Positions 1 through 9,746 of a stretch of 19,394 nt of DNA are shown here, piece by piece. The position numbers and the translations under genes were made by a program. The DNA is from Goniomonas avonlea. Taxonomy: Eukaryota; Cryptophyceae; Goniomonadida; Goniomonadaceae. The notes below the pieces were generated by a model. It was not told the DNA's origin. It saw only the letters and a program-made list of their open reading frames with translations, and ran no database searches. Position 1 is the first letter of the stretch, and each line of letters opens with the position of its first letter. The DNA is taken from the NCBI GenBank assembly GCA_003573635.1, contig QUTJ01031789.1, positions 1 to 19,394 on the forward strand, read 5' to 3'.

Positions 1-844
1 AGTGGAGAGAGAGCGGGGGAGAGAGGGACAAGGGGGAGAGAGCCACGAGGAGGCACTCGCCTTCAGGCAAGTCTGCGGGGTCCAGAGCGTATCGGGCCAA
101 GTTGGGCTTTCTTGTCATGTCCCAGCTTCGGTAGAGCGGCACGGTGCCTGTCCGCTGGCAATGAGGTGGAGCGGCGGAGTGTTTCACATCAAAACCGGAT
201 CTCACGGACTTATCTCTGAGAGGAACCAAAAAAAGGCGCCACACATCACACACCACAATTCAGGGTGACTACCACTCGGATGCCTGGTTAGATGAGCCAA
301 TGCGAAAGCATGCCCTTTGCAGGATCTCTGGCAAGACCAAGCTGACTCGTGTGCTGGATTTTCCAAGAAAAAAAATTCTTGTCTCACCGGAAGCCACGGA
401 ACAAGCAAACCGTTCGCTCCAGCTAATAAATGAGAAACAAAACATCGAACAATGTGACAGGCACTTGGCAAGAGTCACAACAGCTCCGTCTTGTTATTCA
501 AGCAAGGAATCAGAACACATTGAAAAATGGCATTCGTCCCAAGTCTGTCAATGTCAATATGAGCCAGGCCAGCGGCACTCGATCAAACGGCATTCCAATT
601 TCGCTTTCACATTGTTGACAACTGAGCAGTTGACTCACCGGGAACCTCACAAGTGAAGGCAAAAGAGACGTGGGAGGTGGACGGGGTCAGCTGGGAGAGG
701 CCAGGGGTCGTCGCGAGTTCGAACTCGTCCGTGGACAAGATGTACTGTTTGGTCTGTGGATCCTGGTTACGAGGGGAGAGGGCGGGGGGGAGGGGAGAGC
801 ATCTCTGTTGCGGGCGCGAGAGAGGGAGGGAGGGAGAGAGAGCC
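1..844. other. Flank downstream of the UBA gene, no recognised gene
   Basis: I see no domain or credible exon chain here. Positions 1-55 are GA-rich (GAGAG/GGGGAGAG), and 770-843 is another G/GA-rich run (GGGGGGAGGGGAGAG, GAGGGAGGGAGGGAGAG). An open frame on the plus strand at 300-656 (118 codons) and frames on the minus strand at 202-478 have no recognisable motif. If the UBA gene does not use its proposed last intron, its reading frame would continue on the minus strand to 607. The rest is plain mixed-composition DNA. Confidence 0.5.
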
Positions 845-1807
845 TCAATCGTGACTGACCGTCGCCCGCAGGTAGGGGCGGAGGGGCACTGATTGCCCCA
901 AGACAGGTGGAGGCAGCGGTGATGAGAAGGTATGGGATGGAAACAGCTGGCTTGCATCCTCTCCAAGAATTGGTAATAGCACCTGCTCGATATTAGCCAG
1001 ACAGCACAGCATGGATCAAGAGATCGCACCTCGTCTCTCAAACGGACAGCCACCTGTTGATATGCCAGTCCTTCCCAGGCTGTCAAAGATTGTTCATCCA
1101 CGCGAAGTGGGGTGCACGGAACTTTGCCAAGCGCTGCCAGGAACTCTTTGGTGCTTACAACAGCGGTTTGGCAGAATACCGGATGGACCAGCTCGATTGC
1201 AGAGCAGAAGGCGTGGACCAGCCATCGTAGAGCGCTGTGATGAGACTCAAGAGCGGTTGCAGCCGCTTCAATAGATTTCGCTGGAACATCCATTTTTGCA
1301 GCAGAAAGTAGCAAACGGAATGAATGCTGCGCTGGGTCGTGAATCGTGAGTTAAATGGGACTCGAAGCAGACCTGCGCAAGGCGCATACTAAGAGCCTCA
1401 AAACAATTAAGGACGGCTTTTGGTGTGATTGGTGTTGCTGTGCTGGCGCTATCTATCATAGCTTCGCTCAGTGCTGCGTGAGCTTCTTGCGTGCTCTCCT
1501 CTGTCCAGACGACGACCGGCGACGACAGCATTTGCTCAAAGTCAGCAGCAGCTTTCGCAAGGAAGGGGTACTCGTTCCATAACAACTCCTTGGGGGGTGC
1601 CGGGGATTCTGTGACTGCCACGGGCACCTGGGCTGGTGTGAGGCGGAGAGAACACACCGAGTCGACACCGACCTCTTGGCCCGCACTCGGGTGATCCAGT
1701 AACCATTCAATGAGGTGCTCGACAGGCTTGCCAGAGTTTGCAGCAACGCAAACCTCACACTGTGCCCGGGTAAACCCCATCATGAGAAGTTGCTCCGTGG
1801 GGTCCAT
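845..1807 (-). CDS. UBA-domain protein, small, two to three exons
   Basis: Read on the minus strand from ATG at 1807. Residues 1-45 form a UBA (ubiquitin-associated) domain: the MGFTRAQCEVC loop is followed by a second and third helix ending EWLLDHP, matching the family pattern MGF-x-R-x-x-C/A ... A-x-x-WLL-x-H. UBA domains bind ubiquitin, so the protein probably reads ubiquitin or binds ubiquitinated clients; the rest is helical and unrecognised. Exon 1 is 1807-1373. A 46-nt intron (1372-1327, GTCTGC...GCGCAG) joins it in phase 0 to exon 2 (1326-1054). A further 71-nt intron (1053-983) to exon 3 (982-845, TGA) is proposed because the joined frame is protein-like; this gives 281 aa. Without that last splice the frame runs to a stop at 607. 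The gene is divergent from exportin-1. UBA call firm; C-terminus tentative. Confidence 0.6.
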
Positions 1808-2238
1808 TGTGCTTGTGCCGCGGGAATGGAGCCTTCTTGGCTTGAGAGCTCAAGAGAGCGTTGCTGAGCATACAATTGTTCCAGCATATATTCCCATATG
1901 CACTTGGGAGTCGGGACACGTAAGCTAGCTAGTAATTAACCAGACAGAGGGTAATTCCGTTCCGCAATCCCCGCAGCTTTGCTTAAATTGCTTTTAGGTA
2001 GGTCGGCTGGATAGGGTATTTTGATATTTTCCCATCTGTATCTATTATAATAGATAGCTCGTGTTCGCGATCAATGAATTGTGAAACGAAAACGCTCGTC
2101 ACACGCATCCGCGTGAGCAGGCCAGATCAGTCAAGCACGTCAAAGGGGGAAGCGCTTGCGAACTTGCCTTGGCCTTGCTTGGCGCGCTTCCCGTGTTCAC
2201 ATCGAAGGTCCAACCGGTTGAGGAGGCACCGGCTGACC
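1808..2238. promoter_or_regulatory. Divergent promoter shared by the UBA gene and XPO1
   Basis: The two start codons face away from each other across 431 bp, so both promoters must lie here or overlap the genes. The middle (about 1920-2060) is much more AT-rich than its surroundings and contains a perfect AT palindrome at 2039-2056. An open frame in phase with XPO1 starts at ATG 2074, which is either 5' UTR or an N-terminal extension. No transcription start can be fixed from the sequence. Confidence 0.5.
2039..2056. repeat. 18-bp perfect AT-rich palindrome in the divergent promoter
   Basis: TATCTATTATAATAGATA equals its own reverse complement over all 18 bases and does not extend further. 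It lies about 180 bp upstream of the XPO1 start and about 230 bp upstream of the UBA start. It could be a symmetric TATA-like core or a dimeric factor site serving both directions; this is inference. Confidence 0.7.
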
Positions 2239-5200
2239 ATGGAAGCAGCTTTTGAGAAGTTACTCAACTTCAATGAGCCATTGGACTGTAACCTGCTGGA
2301 CCAGGTCGTTGAGGCGATGTACCTCGCGCGGTCCAAAGAGGAGGTATTCAAAAACATTGGGTTGGTCTCGACACCACTGACTGCGAACGTGCAGCAACGG
2401 AGCATCCAAACGTTTATGACTACGTTTCAGGATCATCCCCAGTCATGGACTCGCGTCGATACTATTTTGGAGTTCTCCCAGAGCGCGAAGAGCAAGTTTT
2501 TTGCACTTCAAATCTTGGACAACTGTATTCGTTTCCGGTGGCGGGCGCTCCCGGTTGACCAGCGGGAGGGCATTAAGGGATACATTGTCAATGTTATTGT
2601 GAAGTACTCGGCGGACGAAGCAGTATTGAGTCGCGAGAAGATGTACCTTGGAAAACTCAACTTGATTCTGGTTCAGGTTGCTGGTCTGTCGCGCTGGCCG
2701 TTTTCTGACCATCTGATGCAGATTTTGAAACAAGAGTGGCCTCACAATTGGGATGGGTTTGTGCCACAGATTGTTGAATCGGGAAAAGGCAACGAGATCC
2801 TTTGTGAGAACAACATGCACATTCTGAAACTTCTGAGGTAAGATCCTCATTTGGAGAATCGAGACTGACGCAGTCTTACCAGCGAGGAGATTTTCGATTT
2901 CTCTGCGGAGCAAATGACTTCACAGAAGATTTCACAGTTGAAGGATAGCTTGACCTCTCAGTTCTCGCTAATCTATCAATTCTGCGAGTTTGTGCTCCAT
3001 AATGCGAAGCGGCCGTCGTTGTTGAAAGCGACATTGCATTGCTTGTTGCGGTACCTCAGCTGGGTGCCCTTGGTGTTCGTTTTCGAGACAAAGCTGATTG
3101 AAACCCTGGTGATGAAGGTCTGTTGTTCACGTTCTCCCTCAGCGCATCATGCTGATGCTGCTCTCGCAGTTTTTTATGGAGCCGGCGTACCAGAATGTCG
3201 CTTTGGAGTGTCTGACTGAGATTGGGAGCACCGTCGCTCCGGATTACCATCCCCAGCTATTTGTCATGTTCGCATCGGTGGTCAACCATGCCCTCAAGGC
3301 GTTTTTGCAACCAAATCACGGTACTACCCTTCTTCCATTGAGTCCCTGTGTCGAAACTTTGGGTTAGAGAGAGGAGGGGTGTGTCACTGTTGTCCTGAAT
3401 GGTTTGCAGAACCTCCGCTCCGTCAGATCTACCATCAGTCGGCCCAGAGCGCGCAAGATTTCATCAAGGGGCTCTCGCTGTTCTTCACAGGATTCTTCAA
3501 GCGGCATTTGGATCTGGTCGAGAGCGACCACGGTCTGGCTGTCACTGCCATGACCTACCTTGTCAACATTTCCGAAGTTGATGACGACGAAATCTTCAAG
3601 ATCTGCCTCGAATTCTGGAGTCTCTTTGTGAGTTCTTGTCCCGGTTTGAGCGTACGTGTCCCAAGCCTTGGACCAAAGCACCTCTCTTGCCCATGCAGTT
3701 CACTCTTGCGTCCCTGCCATATTTAAAACGCTGTGTAGGCGGACGAGTTGTATCACAAGGAGATCGAATTCCAGTCCCACCCGTCTCCTCTCCTCATGTC
3801 GGGAGGCGTTCCGGCGGCCGGGGTCAGCCCACGTCTCGCGTACGTATTTTGGTTTGTTTTTGTTTCTGTCTCTCGTGCGCGTGCTGTCGGGTGAGCTCAA
3901 TCTGCGTGCAGCTGCCTTGCTGAGTATTGCCTGCCATGTCCAGCGCAACTTCCATGTTACTCCGTTTGTAATCCGTGCGCAGGTTGTATCGGGATAGCAA
4001 GATCCTCTCTAATGTCCGTCGCATCATGATCGATCGCATGCCAAAACCCGAGGAGGTGTGAATTCAATCTTTCGTGCCTTGAGTTGGTCCCCTTGGCGTT
4101 TGTCCATTCGCAGAGTTGTGGATTCTTCCCTTGCCTTGATGCAGGCTGTGCACAATCCTGATTGTGACCACTCTGTATGCATCACCCAGTGTCTGGTTCA
4201 CTACCCAGTGTTCGAAGAGATGGCCCTTTTTTGCTTCTATTTGATGACGACTGGCCACCGGCACACCGTGACAGCTGCCCCTTCAACCCTCGCCTCCCCT
4301 TCTCCCCTCTCGCTCCCCACTCCCTCATCCTGACTGCTGATCGCACCGTTGCTGGTGGTTGCCTCTCTCCCGCTTTCCCCGATTGCAAAGTCGCTGATGA
4401 GTTGCACAGGTGCTGGTGGTGGTCGAGGATACGGGCGAGGTCGTAAGGCAGCACTTACCCGACGTGGAGTCAGTGGCGTTGCACAAGACCATGCGCGAGA
4501 CTTTGGTGTTCCTGACTCACTTGGACTTCCGGGACACTGAGCAGATCATGATTGAGAAGTTGAACTACCAGGTTTGTCGTGTGTTCTCGAACTCCTCCAC
4601 GTTTAGTTGGGTTGGGCGAGATGGCGATGGGATGACGAGCTCTTCTCGACTTGAAACGACGTGACACCGCACTTAGGTTGGACCCAACTGGAACAAGCAA
4701 GGCCTGAGCACCCTCTGCTGGGCTATCGGCTCCATCAGTGGGGCCATGAAAGAAGATGAGGAGAAACACTTCCTGGTTACTGTTATCAAGGAGCTTCTTG
4801 GACTCTGCGAGATCACGCGTGGCAAGGATAACAAGGCAGTTATTGCGAGCAACATCATGTACGTGGTGGGGCAGTACCCGCGGTTTCTCAAGGCACACTG
4901 GAAGTTCCTCAAGACTGTGATCAAGAAGTTGTTCGAGTTCATGCACGAGTTGCATCCTGGCGTGCAGGATATGGTAAGTCCTGTCTCTGGGTCGCTCACC
5001 CAGACGCATCCATCTCGTCAGTGGCAAATCAAGCGTTGCTCTCTGGTTGAATGCCGCTTGCGTGTCGCACTCCCATGCTCACGCCCTCGTGGGATGCCCG
5101 TTGCTATCTTCGCGCTGCAATCGTTCCTCCATTCCAATCGCTCACCTTGACGCAGGCTTGCGAGACCTTCCTCAAGATCTCTCAGCGGTGCCGGTTTAAG

Positions 5201-6597
5201 TTTGTTCGCGCTCAACAGGGCGAGCACGAGCCTTTCCTGCAGGAGCTCCTGCGTGAACTTCCTACCACGATTTCTGATTTGGAGAGCCACCATGTACGTC
5301 TGTTGCATCGGAGCAATCCTTCGGTGTAATGGCCGTTTTGGCGTATGTATGACAAAGTGGAAAGCGAATGCCCCGCCCCCCCCTTGTGTGTGGCGCCTAG
5401 TTGTTTGTGGTTCGGCGGGACATTTCTGCCGATTGTTCAGGTTCTCCGATTATTCCAAAGCACAAGATCGCCTGTCGCACAAATTTCTTTGGCCACCCAC
5501 GATTCAGCAATATGGCGATCACAGCGCTTGGTTTGACCGTGACGTCGCAGATTTACATGTTCTATGAAGCGGTCGGCTACATGGTTGGTGCGGAACAGGA
5601 TGCTGCTGCACGTGAGCAGCTGCTCCAGCACTTGTTTTTGTTGCCCAACGAGAACTGGAAGTTCATCATCGCCGCCGCTCGCCAGAACGAGGAGATTCTC
5701 AAGCAGCAGGTGAGCTTCTTTTTCCTTCGGGCCTCTTCTTCCCTGTTCTCTTTCTGTCTGCCTGTCCGATTGTCAGTGCCCGCAAACCGCTTTTGCTTCT
5801 GCTTCAGTGCTCCCTCGCTGTGTTGCAGATGAGAACGTTATGGTAACTTTCCTCCTTGCCCTCCCTAAGGTGATCGATATCCCAAGCAGTGGGTGGCCTT
5901 CTGTGCCAAACGTTGCACATGCACGACTGACCCGGGCCCGTTTTTTTGTTGCTGGGTTGACACTTGAAACAGGAGCACATGCGTGAGATTGCAAAGATGT
6001 TGACGACCAACGTGCGCGTCGCAAGCAGCCTCGGCCATCCGTACATGTCGCAGCTGGGCATCATTTACGAGGAGATGCTCCAGGTAATGGAAACATCCAT
6101 TGTGAATGTGTCTCTGATACAATGCCCTTTTAAGGATTCGTCTGTTTGCGCCTCTCTATTTGCGCTGCCGCGAACTAGGCGATGTGAATGGCAGACGTGT
6201 GCGTGTCTCCTTGTCTAGCGCTGAGATGTTTCTGGCGGGACTTGTGTTGTTGCCGCCAAGTCTTGATTCCACCACCAAAAAAGGATCGTCAGGCATTGGC
6301 ATTTCAGAAACAGAGTATTCAAAACTGTCCGTGTGTGGCGAGCGAAGACCCGCAATCAAACGGAGAACCAACGACGGTAGAACCGGTGGTTTGACAATAG
6401 TCCACAGGTGTACCGTTTGTACTCAGAGCTTATCTCTGCCACCGTGGCTGCCCAGGGCGAGATGGTCACCAAGTCCTCGACTATTCGAGCAATGCGTGCG
6501 GTGAAGCGCGAGACTCTCAAACTGGTGCGTTTTCTTCGTGTGCTCCCCAATTCCACTGTGAGTTCTGAATGAGTCTTTTTGGCTCTCTCCCTCTCTC

Positions 6598-6630
<33 letters not shown>

Positions 6631-8939
6631 CACCAGTGACGATACCAAAATTCTAGCATGGATTCTGAATCCTGTGATGCTAACTCCGTTCGGAGGTGCT
6701 CTCCCTCTCCCTCTCTCGCTTGCTCTCTCGTGCACCGGTGACGATACCAAAATTCTAGCATGGATTCTGAATCCTGTGATGCTAACTTTGTTCGGAGGTG
6801 TCGAGCCCCCCCCCCCTCTCGTGCACCGGTGACGATACCAAATTCTAGCATGGATTCTGAATCCTGTGATGCTAACTCTGTTCGGAGGTGTCGAGCCCCC
6901 CCCCCCCCCCCGTCCCTCATCTCTCTTGTCGTGTAATGCACCGGTGACGATACCAAATTCTAGCATGGATTCTGAATCATGATGCTAACTCTGTTCGGAG
7001 GTGCTGTAGCTTCCTCTTCTCTCTTTTCTCCGTGCTCCGCGACGCACTCGCTCGTTGCACCGCCTGCCGTGGACTGCCCAGGTTGCTGTGTGTTGCCCAG
7101 GCTCATGTGCAACGCAGGTTGAGACCGTCGTTGACAAGACGGAGGATGTGCCTCGGATTGTCGCTCACATTGTGCCTCCTCTCATGGACCCCGTGCTCGG
7201 AGACTACCAGCGCAATCTGCCTGACACTCGTGATCCTGAAGTCCTGTCGCTGTTCGCTGCCATTGTCAACAAGACCCAGGGCGCCATCACAGAGGCCATC
7301 CCCCGCATCTTTGAGTCGGTGTTCGAGTGCACACTGATGATGATCACCAAGAACTTCCAGGACTTCCCCGAGCATCGGATCAACTTCTTCAAGCTGTTGC
7401 AGGCCATCAACCACCACTGCTTCCGCGGTAAGTGGCCGGTTGGTTGCGGGTGAACGCTAATATCGGAGACCCCACTCAGGTTCCAAGTTTGCATCTGCTG
7501 AACCGTAGACTGACAGATTGCGACTGCAGAGGAGTGAGCGTACAGAGTTGTGAGCAGAGTCACCTTGTGCTCTATCAGAAGGCGAAACCGAAAGAAGTGA
7601 TATCTGTGAGAGTAGGCAACAGCTTGCAGCCAGCTTGTCCTATCCTCACGATCACGTGCATGCGCGGCACATTCTCACTGAGTCCAAACAGCATTCTTCG
7701 TGATCCCGCAGTCGCACTTCAAGCTGGTGATTGACTCTATTGTGTGGGCGTTCAAGCACAGCGAGCGCAATATTGCCGAGACCGGCTTGACCATCCTGTT
7801 GGACCTCTTGCGAAATGTTGAGCAGAGCGGCGAGGTGGCCAACCAGTTTTACAGCACCTTCTTCCTCTCGCTGATCCACGACATCTTCACAGTCCTCACG
7901 GACACCATGCACAAGACAGGTGAGTGGGGATCGATCATTACACTGAGGGAGGGAGGGAGGAGGGAGAGCGCACAGAGAGGCAAGTCACACGCCAGCGGCT
8001 CTGTGGCCTGCCTTTGGGATAGGTTAACAGGGTCGCCCGACCTTGCTGAAGTTAAGGTCAAACCAAGGTCAAACCGGCCTTGTCAACCTCGACCTTGTAG
8101 ACCTTGCTGAGCTTCCGTCGTCTGTTCCGTTAGCTGATGAAGTTCTGGTCGTCCGGTCGGCTGATATCAAAGTCCGCTTCCGTCTGCGAATACGGGAATT
8201 GGGTGGGGGTTCAGCCCACATGCGACGATTGGTTGACTCAAGCCTTGGCCCGTCTGACTTGCATCCACAGGTTTCAAATTGCAGGCACAAATTTTGATGA
8301 TGTGCATGCACCGCGTGGAGGGCGGTGCAATCACAGTGCCATTGTACGACGCCGCCGCCACCCCCGGCATCGCCAACAACCAGCAGTTCATGCGGCAGCA
8401 CATGTTGCAACTGCTGACCTCTGCTTTCCCCAATGTTGGACAGGCTCAGGTGTGTTCGCCAGAACTAGAGGCAACTATTGGTGGGTTGTTGGCGGATAAT
8501 CTGCTGCTCTAGCTCGTGGCTGAAGACCTTTTTTGGCATGGACTCACTGGTTGCTGCAGGTTCAGGCGTTCGTGTTAGGGATGTTCGACCTCCAAAAGGA
8601 CGTCCAGGCCTTCAAGGTGCACTTGCGAGACTTCCTCGTCCAGCTCAAGGTCCGCCCTTATTTTCAGTGTGCCTGTGTGTGTGTGTGTGTGTGTGTCGTG
8701 TGTCGTGTGTGAAGGCACAGGTAACACACACTCACTCTCTCGCCTGCCCAGTCACTCACACCAGTGTCCCTCACACCGATCTGCAGGAGTTCTCAGGCTC
8801 GGACAACTCCGACTTGTACCTGGAGGAGGCAGAACTCGCTCGAGCGGCGGCCTCTGAGGCTGAGAAGGCTCGACTGTCCGCTGTTCCTGGCCTCCTTCCT
8901 GTCGCCCAGAGAGCTGAAGACCTCATGGGTGGGCCGTGA
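2239..8939 (+). CDS. XPO1: Exportin-1 (CRM1), nuclear export receptor, 19 exons
   Basis: HEAT-repeat karyopherin that carries leucine-rich NES cargo out of the nucleus with RanGTP. It aligns end to end with the family: [12 protein letters not shown] in the N-terminal importin-beta domain, [30 protein letters not shown], an acidic loop near residues 428-450, [22 protein letters not shown] in the NES-groove repeats, [41 protein letters not shown]. Exons: 2239-2343, 2395-2676, 2722-2837, 2883-3117, 3170-3320, 3410-3627, 3739-3839, 3983-4055, 4410-4571, 4677-4973, 5156-5293, 5551-5709, 5973-6083, 6408-6524, 7118-7427, 7692-7919, 8271-8449, 8560-8649, 8787-8939. Their sum is 3225 nt, 1074 aa (human 1071), with every phase closing. 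Cys525 (4806-4808, LLGLC-E) matches human Cys528, the leptomycin B target. ATG 2239 is chosen for its length match; an in-frame ATG at 2074 would add 55 residues. Confidence 0.97.
6594..6628 (+). repeat. CT microsatellite in XPO1 intron 14
   Basis: A near-pure (CT)n run directly precedes the first unit of the minisatellite. Shorter pyrimidine tracts (CT or C runs) also separate the following units, so the tract may belong to the repeating structure. Confidence 0.85.
6629..7003 (+). repeat. Four-copy minisatellite with hairpin cores, XPO1 intron 14
   Basis: Four near-identical cores of 67-70 bp start at 6629, 6731, 6822 and 6937 and end at 6698, 6800, 6890 and 7003. Each begins TGCACC(A/G)GTGACGATACC and ends GTTCGGAGGTG. 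They are separated by pyrimidine or poly-C spacers of about 20-46 bp. In copies 1-3 each core holds GGATTC-T-GAATCC, a perfect inverted repeat, enclosed by TAGCAT ... ATGCTA, so the transcript can fold into a two-part hairpin (6654-6682 in copy 1). Copies 2-4 also carry the palindrome CACCGGTG. The array sits in the longest XPO1 intron (593 nt). Confidence 0.9.
8054..8075 (+). repeat. Tandem 11-mer in XPO1 intron 16
   Basis: AAGGTCAAACC occurs twice back to back. The surrounding 60 bp also holds several GACCTT segments, the inverse of AAGGTC, including GACCTTGCTGA near 8039 and 8100. This is a small local direct and inverted repeat cluster of unknown role. Confidence 0.7.
8674..8712 (+). repeat. 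GT microsatellite in XPO1 intron 18
   Basis: A (TG)n run continues into imperfect GTGTCGTGTGTCGTGTGTG. It lies inside the 137-nt last intron, between donor 8650 and acceptor 8786. Confidence 0.85.
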
Positions 8940-9319
8940 GAACACGTTGCGCGGTTTGTTATGGGGCACGCGCGAATATGTGGCAGCGCCTTGTCTGCTG
9001 GCGGTTGCCGTCCCGGGGTGGGCCGGGCTGTCTGTGCTGACTGCGCCCGACGTGGTTTTGGCTTGCACTCGTCGTTTGGTGCTGTCGCATGTCCTGTCTT
9101 TTGTTAGTTTCAACTGTTCGAGAGCTCTTAGGCATTTGCGCACCACTATTCTCCCTTACACCGCCGCCACCACCAGTATCGTGTTTCTCGCAAGTTTTTT
9201 CTTCGGACTCGCTTGAGGGTGTATATTATAAAAGCAGAACTGTCACATCTCTTGTCAGGGAACTCGTGTCTGGCTCTCGTGCTCCCTGGGAAGAACCAGA
9301 CAGCAACCAAGCAGCAAGT
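8940..9319. other. XPO1 3' flank, no gene seen
   Basis: This stretch after the XPO1 stop shows no recognised exon and no AATAAA hexamer. A TATA-like segment, TATATTATAAAAG (9222-9234), could be a promoter element or part of the 3' end; the sequence does not decide. It ends with CAGCAACCAAGCA at 9301-9313, which recurs on the other side of the palindromic element. Confidence 0.5.
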
Positions 9320-9573
9320 TGCCTCCTAGTCGAGTACGATATCGTACCAGTACGACGTTTTTTTTCAGTGGATAATTTTCTGATGACAGAATTTTCTGAT
9401 CTGATTGCCAGTTTGGGAGCAATTCGGACCCATTGTGGTCTCGCTCTGTTTTCAATCCTGGACCAATCCGCCAAAAAAAACACTATCTATGGCCATTCAA
9501 AAAATGACACATCGTACTGAAAATGTCGTACCAGTACGACATATGGAGTAGTACGACGCTCGACTAGGAGGCA
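9320..9573. mobile_element. MITE-like non-coding element, 254 bp
   Basis: The ends are 15-bp perfect inverted repeats, TGCCTCCTAGTCGAG at 9320-9334 and its reverse complement at 9559-9573. Inside each end are GTAC-based palindromes: GTACGATATCGTAC (9334-9347), and TCGTACCAGTACGAC at both 9342-9356 and 9526-9540. The interior is AT-rich and has no coding capacity. A 13-bp direct repeat, CAGCAACCAAGCA, flanks it at 9301-9313 and 9582-9594, and CAAG touches or nearly touches both ends. The structure fits a miniature inverted-repeat transposable element with subterminal transposase sites. The superfamily is not recognised and the target-site duplication is not clean. Confidence 0.75.
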
Positions 9574-9746
9574 CAAGCTAGCAGCAACCAAGCACCACGA
9601 CAGCTTGTTGTATGAGCGTTTTCAATATATAGATAGATACCAGCCATGAGATCGAGTCAGTCGCTTGATCATGCAATGTCACGTTAGCGTGACCGCCACC
9701 ATGACTCAAGGACGCTTGCCACCAACGGCTTAGACAGAGTCGCCGG
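9574..9746 (+). promoter_or_regulatory. Probable promoter and 5' UTR of the RBR gene
   Basis: 173 bp lie between the MITE-like element and the RBR start codon. An AT-rich ATATATAGATAGATA stretch near 9626-9640 is the best TATA-like candidate. Because the gap is so short, the inserted element probably overlaps or abuts upstream control sequence. Confidence 0.4.

Noticed and set aside
300-656. 118-codon plus-strand open frame
   Set aside because: No motif, no exon partner and ordinary composition; its length is within what chance allows.
607-844. Extension of the UBA protein to a stop at 607
   Set aside because: That frame runs through GA-rich low-complexity DNA; splicing out 1053-983 gives a shorter, more protein-like C-terminus. 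Left open because no transcript data are available.
6423-6966. Long minus-strand open frames across the XPO1 intron 14 repeats
   Set aside because: They exist only because the repeat and CT/GA runs lack stops. They overlap a conserved XPO1 exon and are interrupted by low-complexity RERERE stretches.
6629-7003. CRISPR-like array (regular repeats with spacers)
   Set aside because: Spacers are simple pyrimidine tracts rather than unique sequences, there are only four units, and they lie in a eukaryotic intron; this is a minisatellite.
8054-8075. AAGGTCA repeats as nuclear-receptor binding sites
   Set aside because: The motif is short, lies in an intron, and nuclear receptors are an animal family; nothing else supports it.
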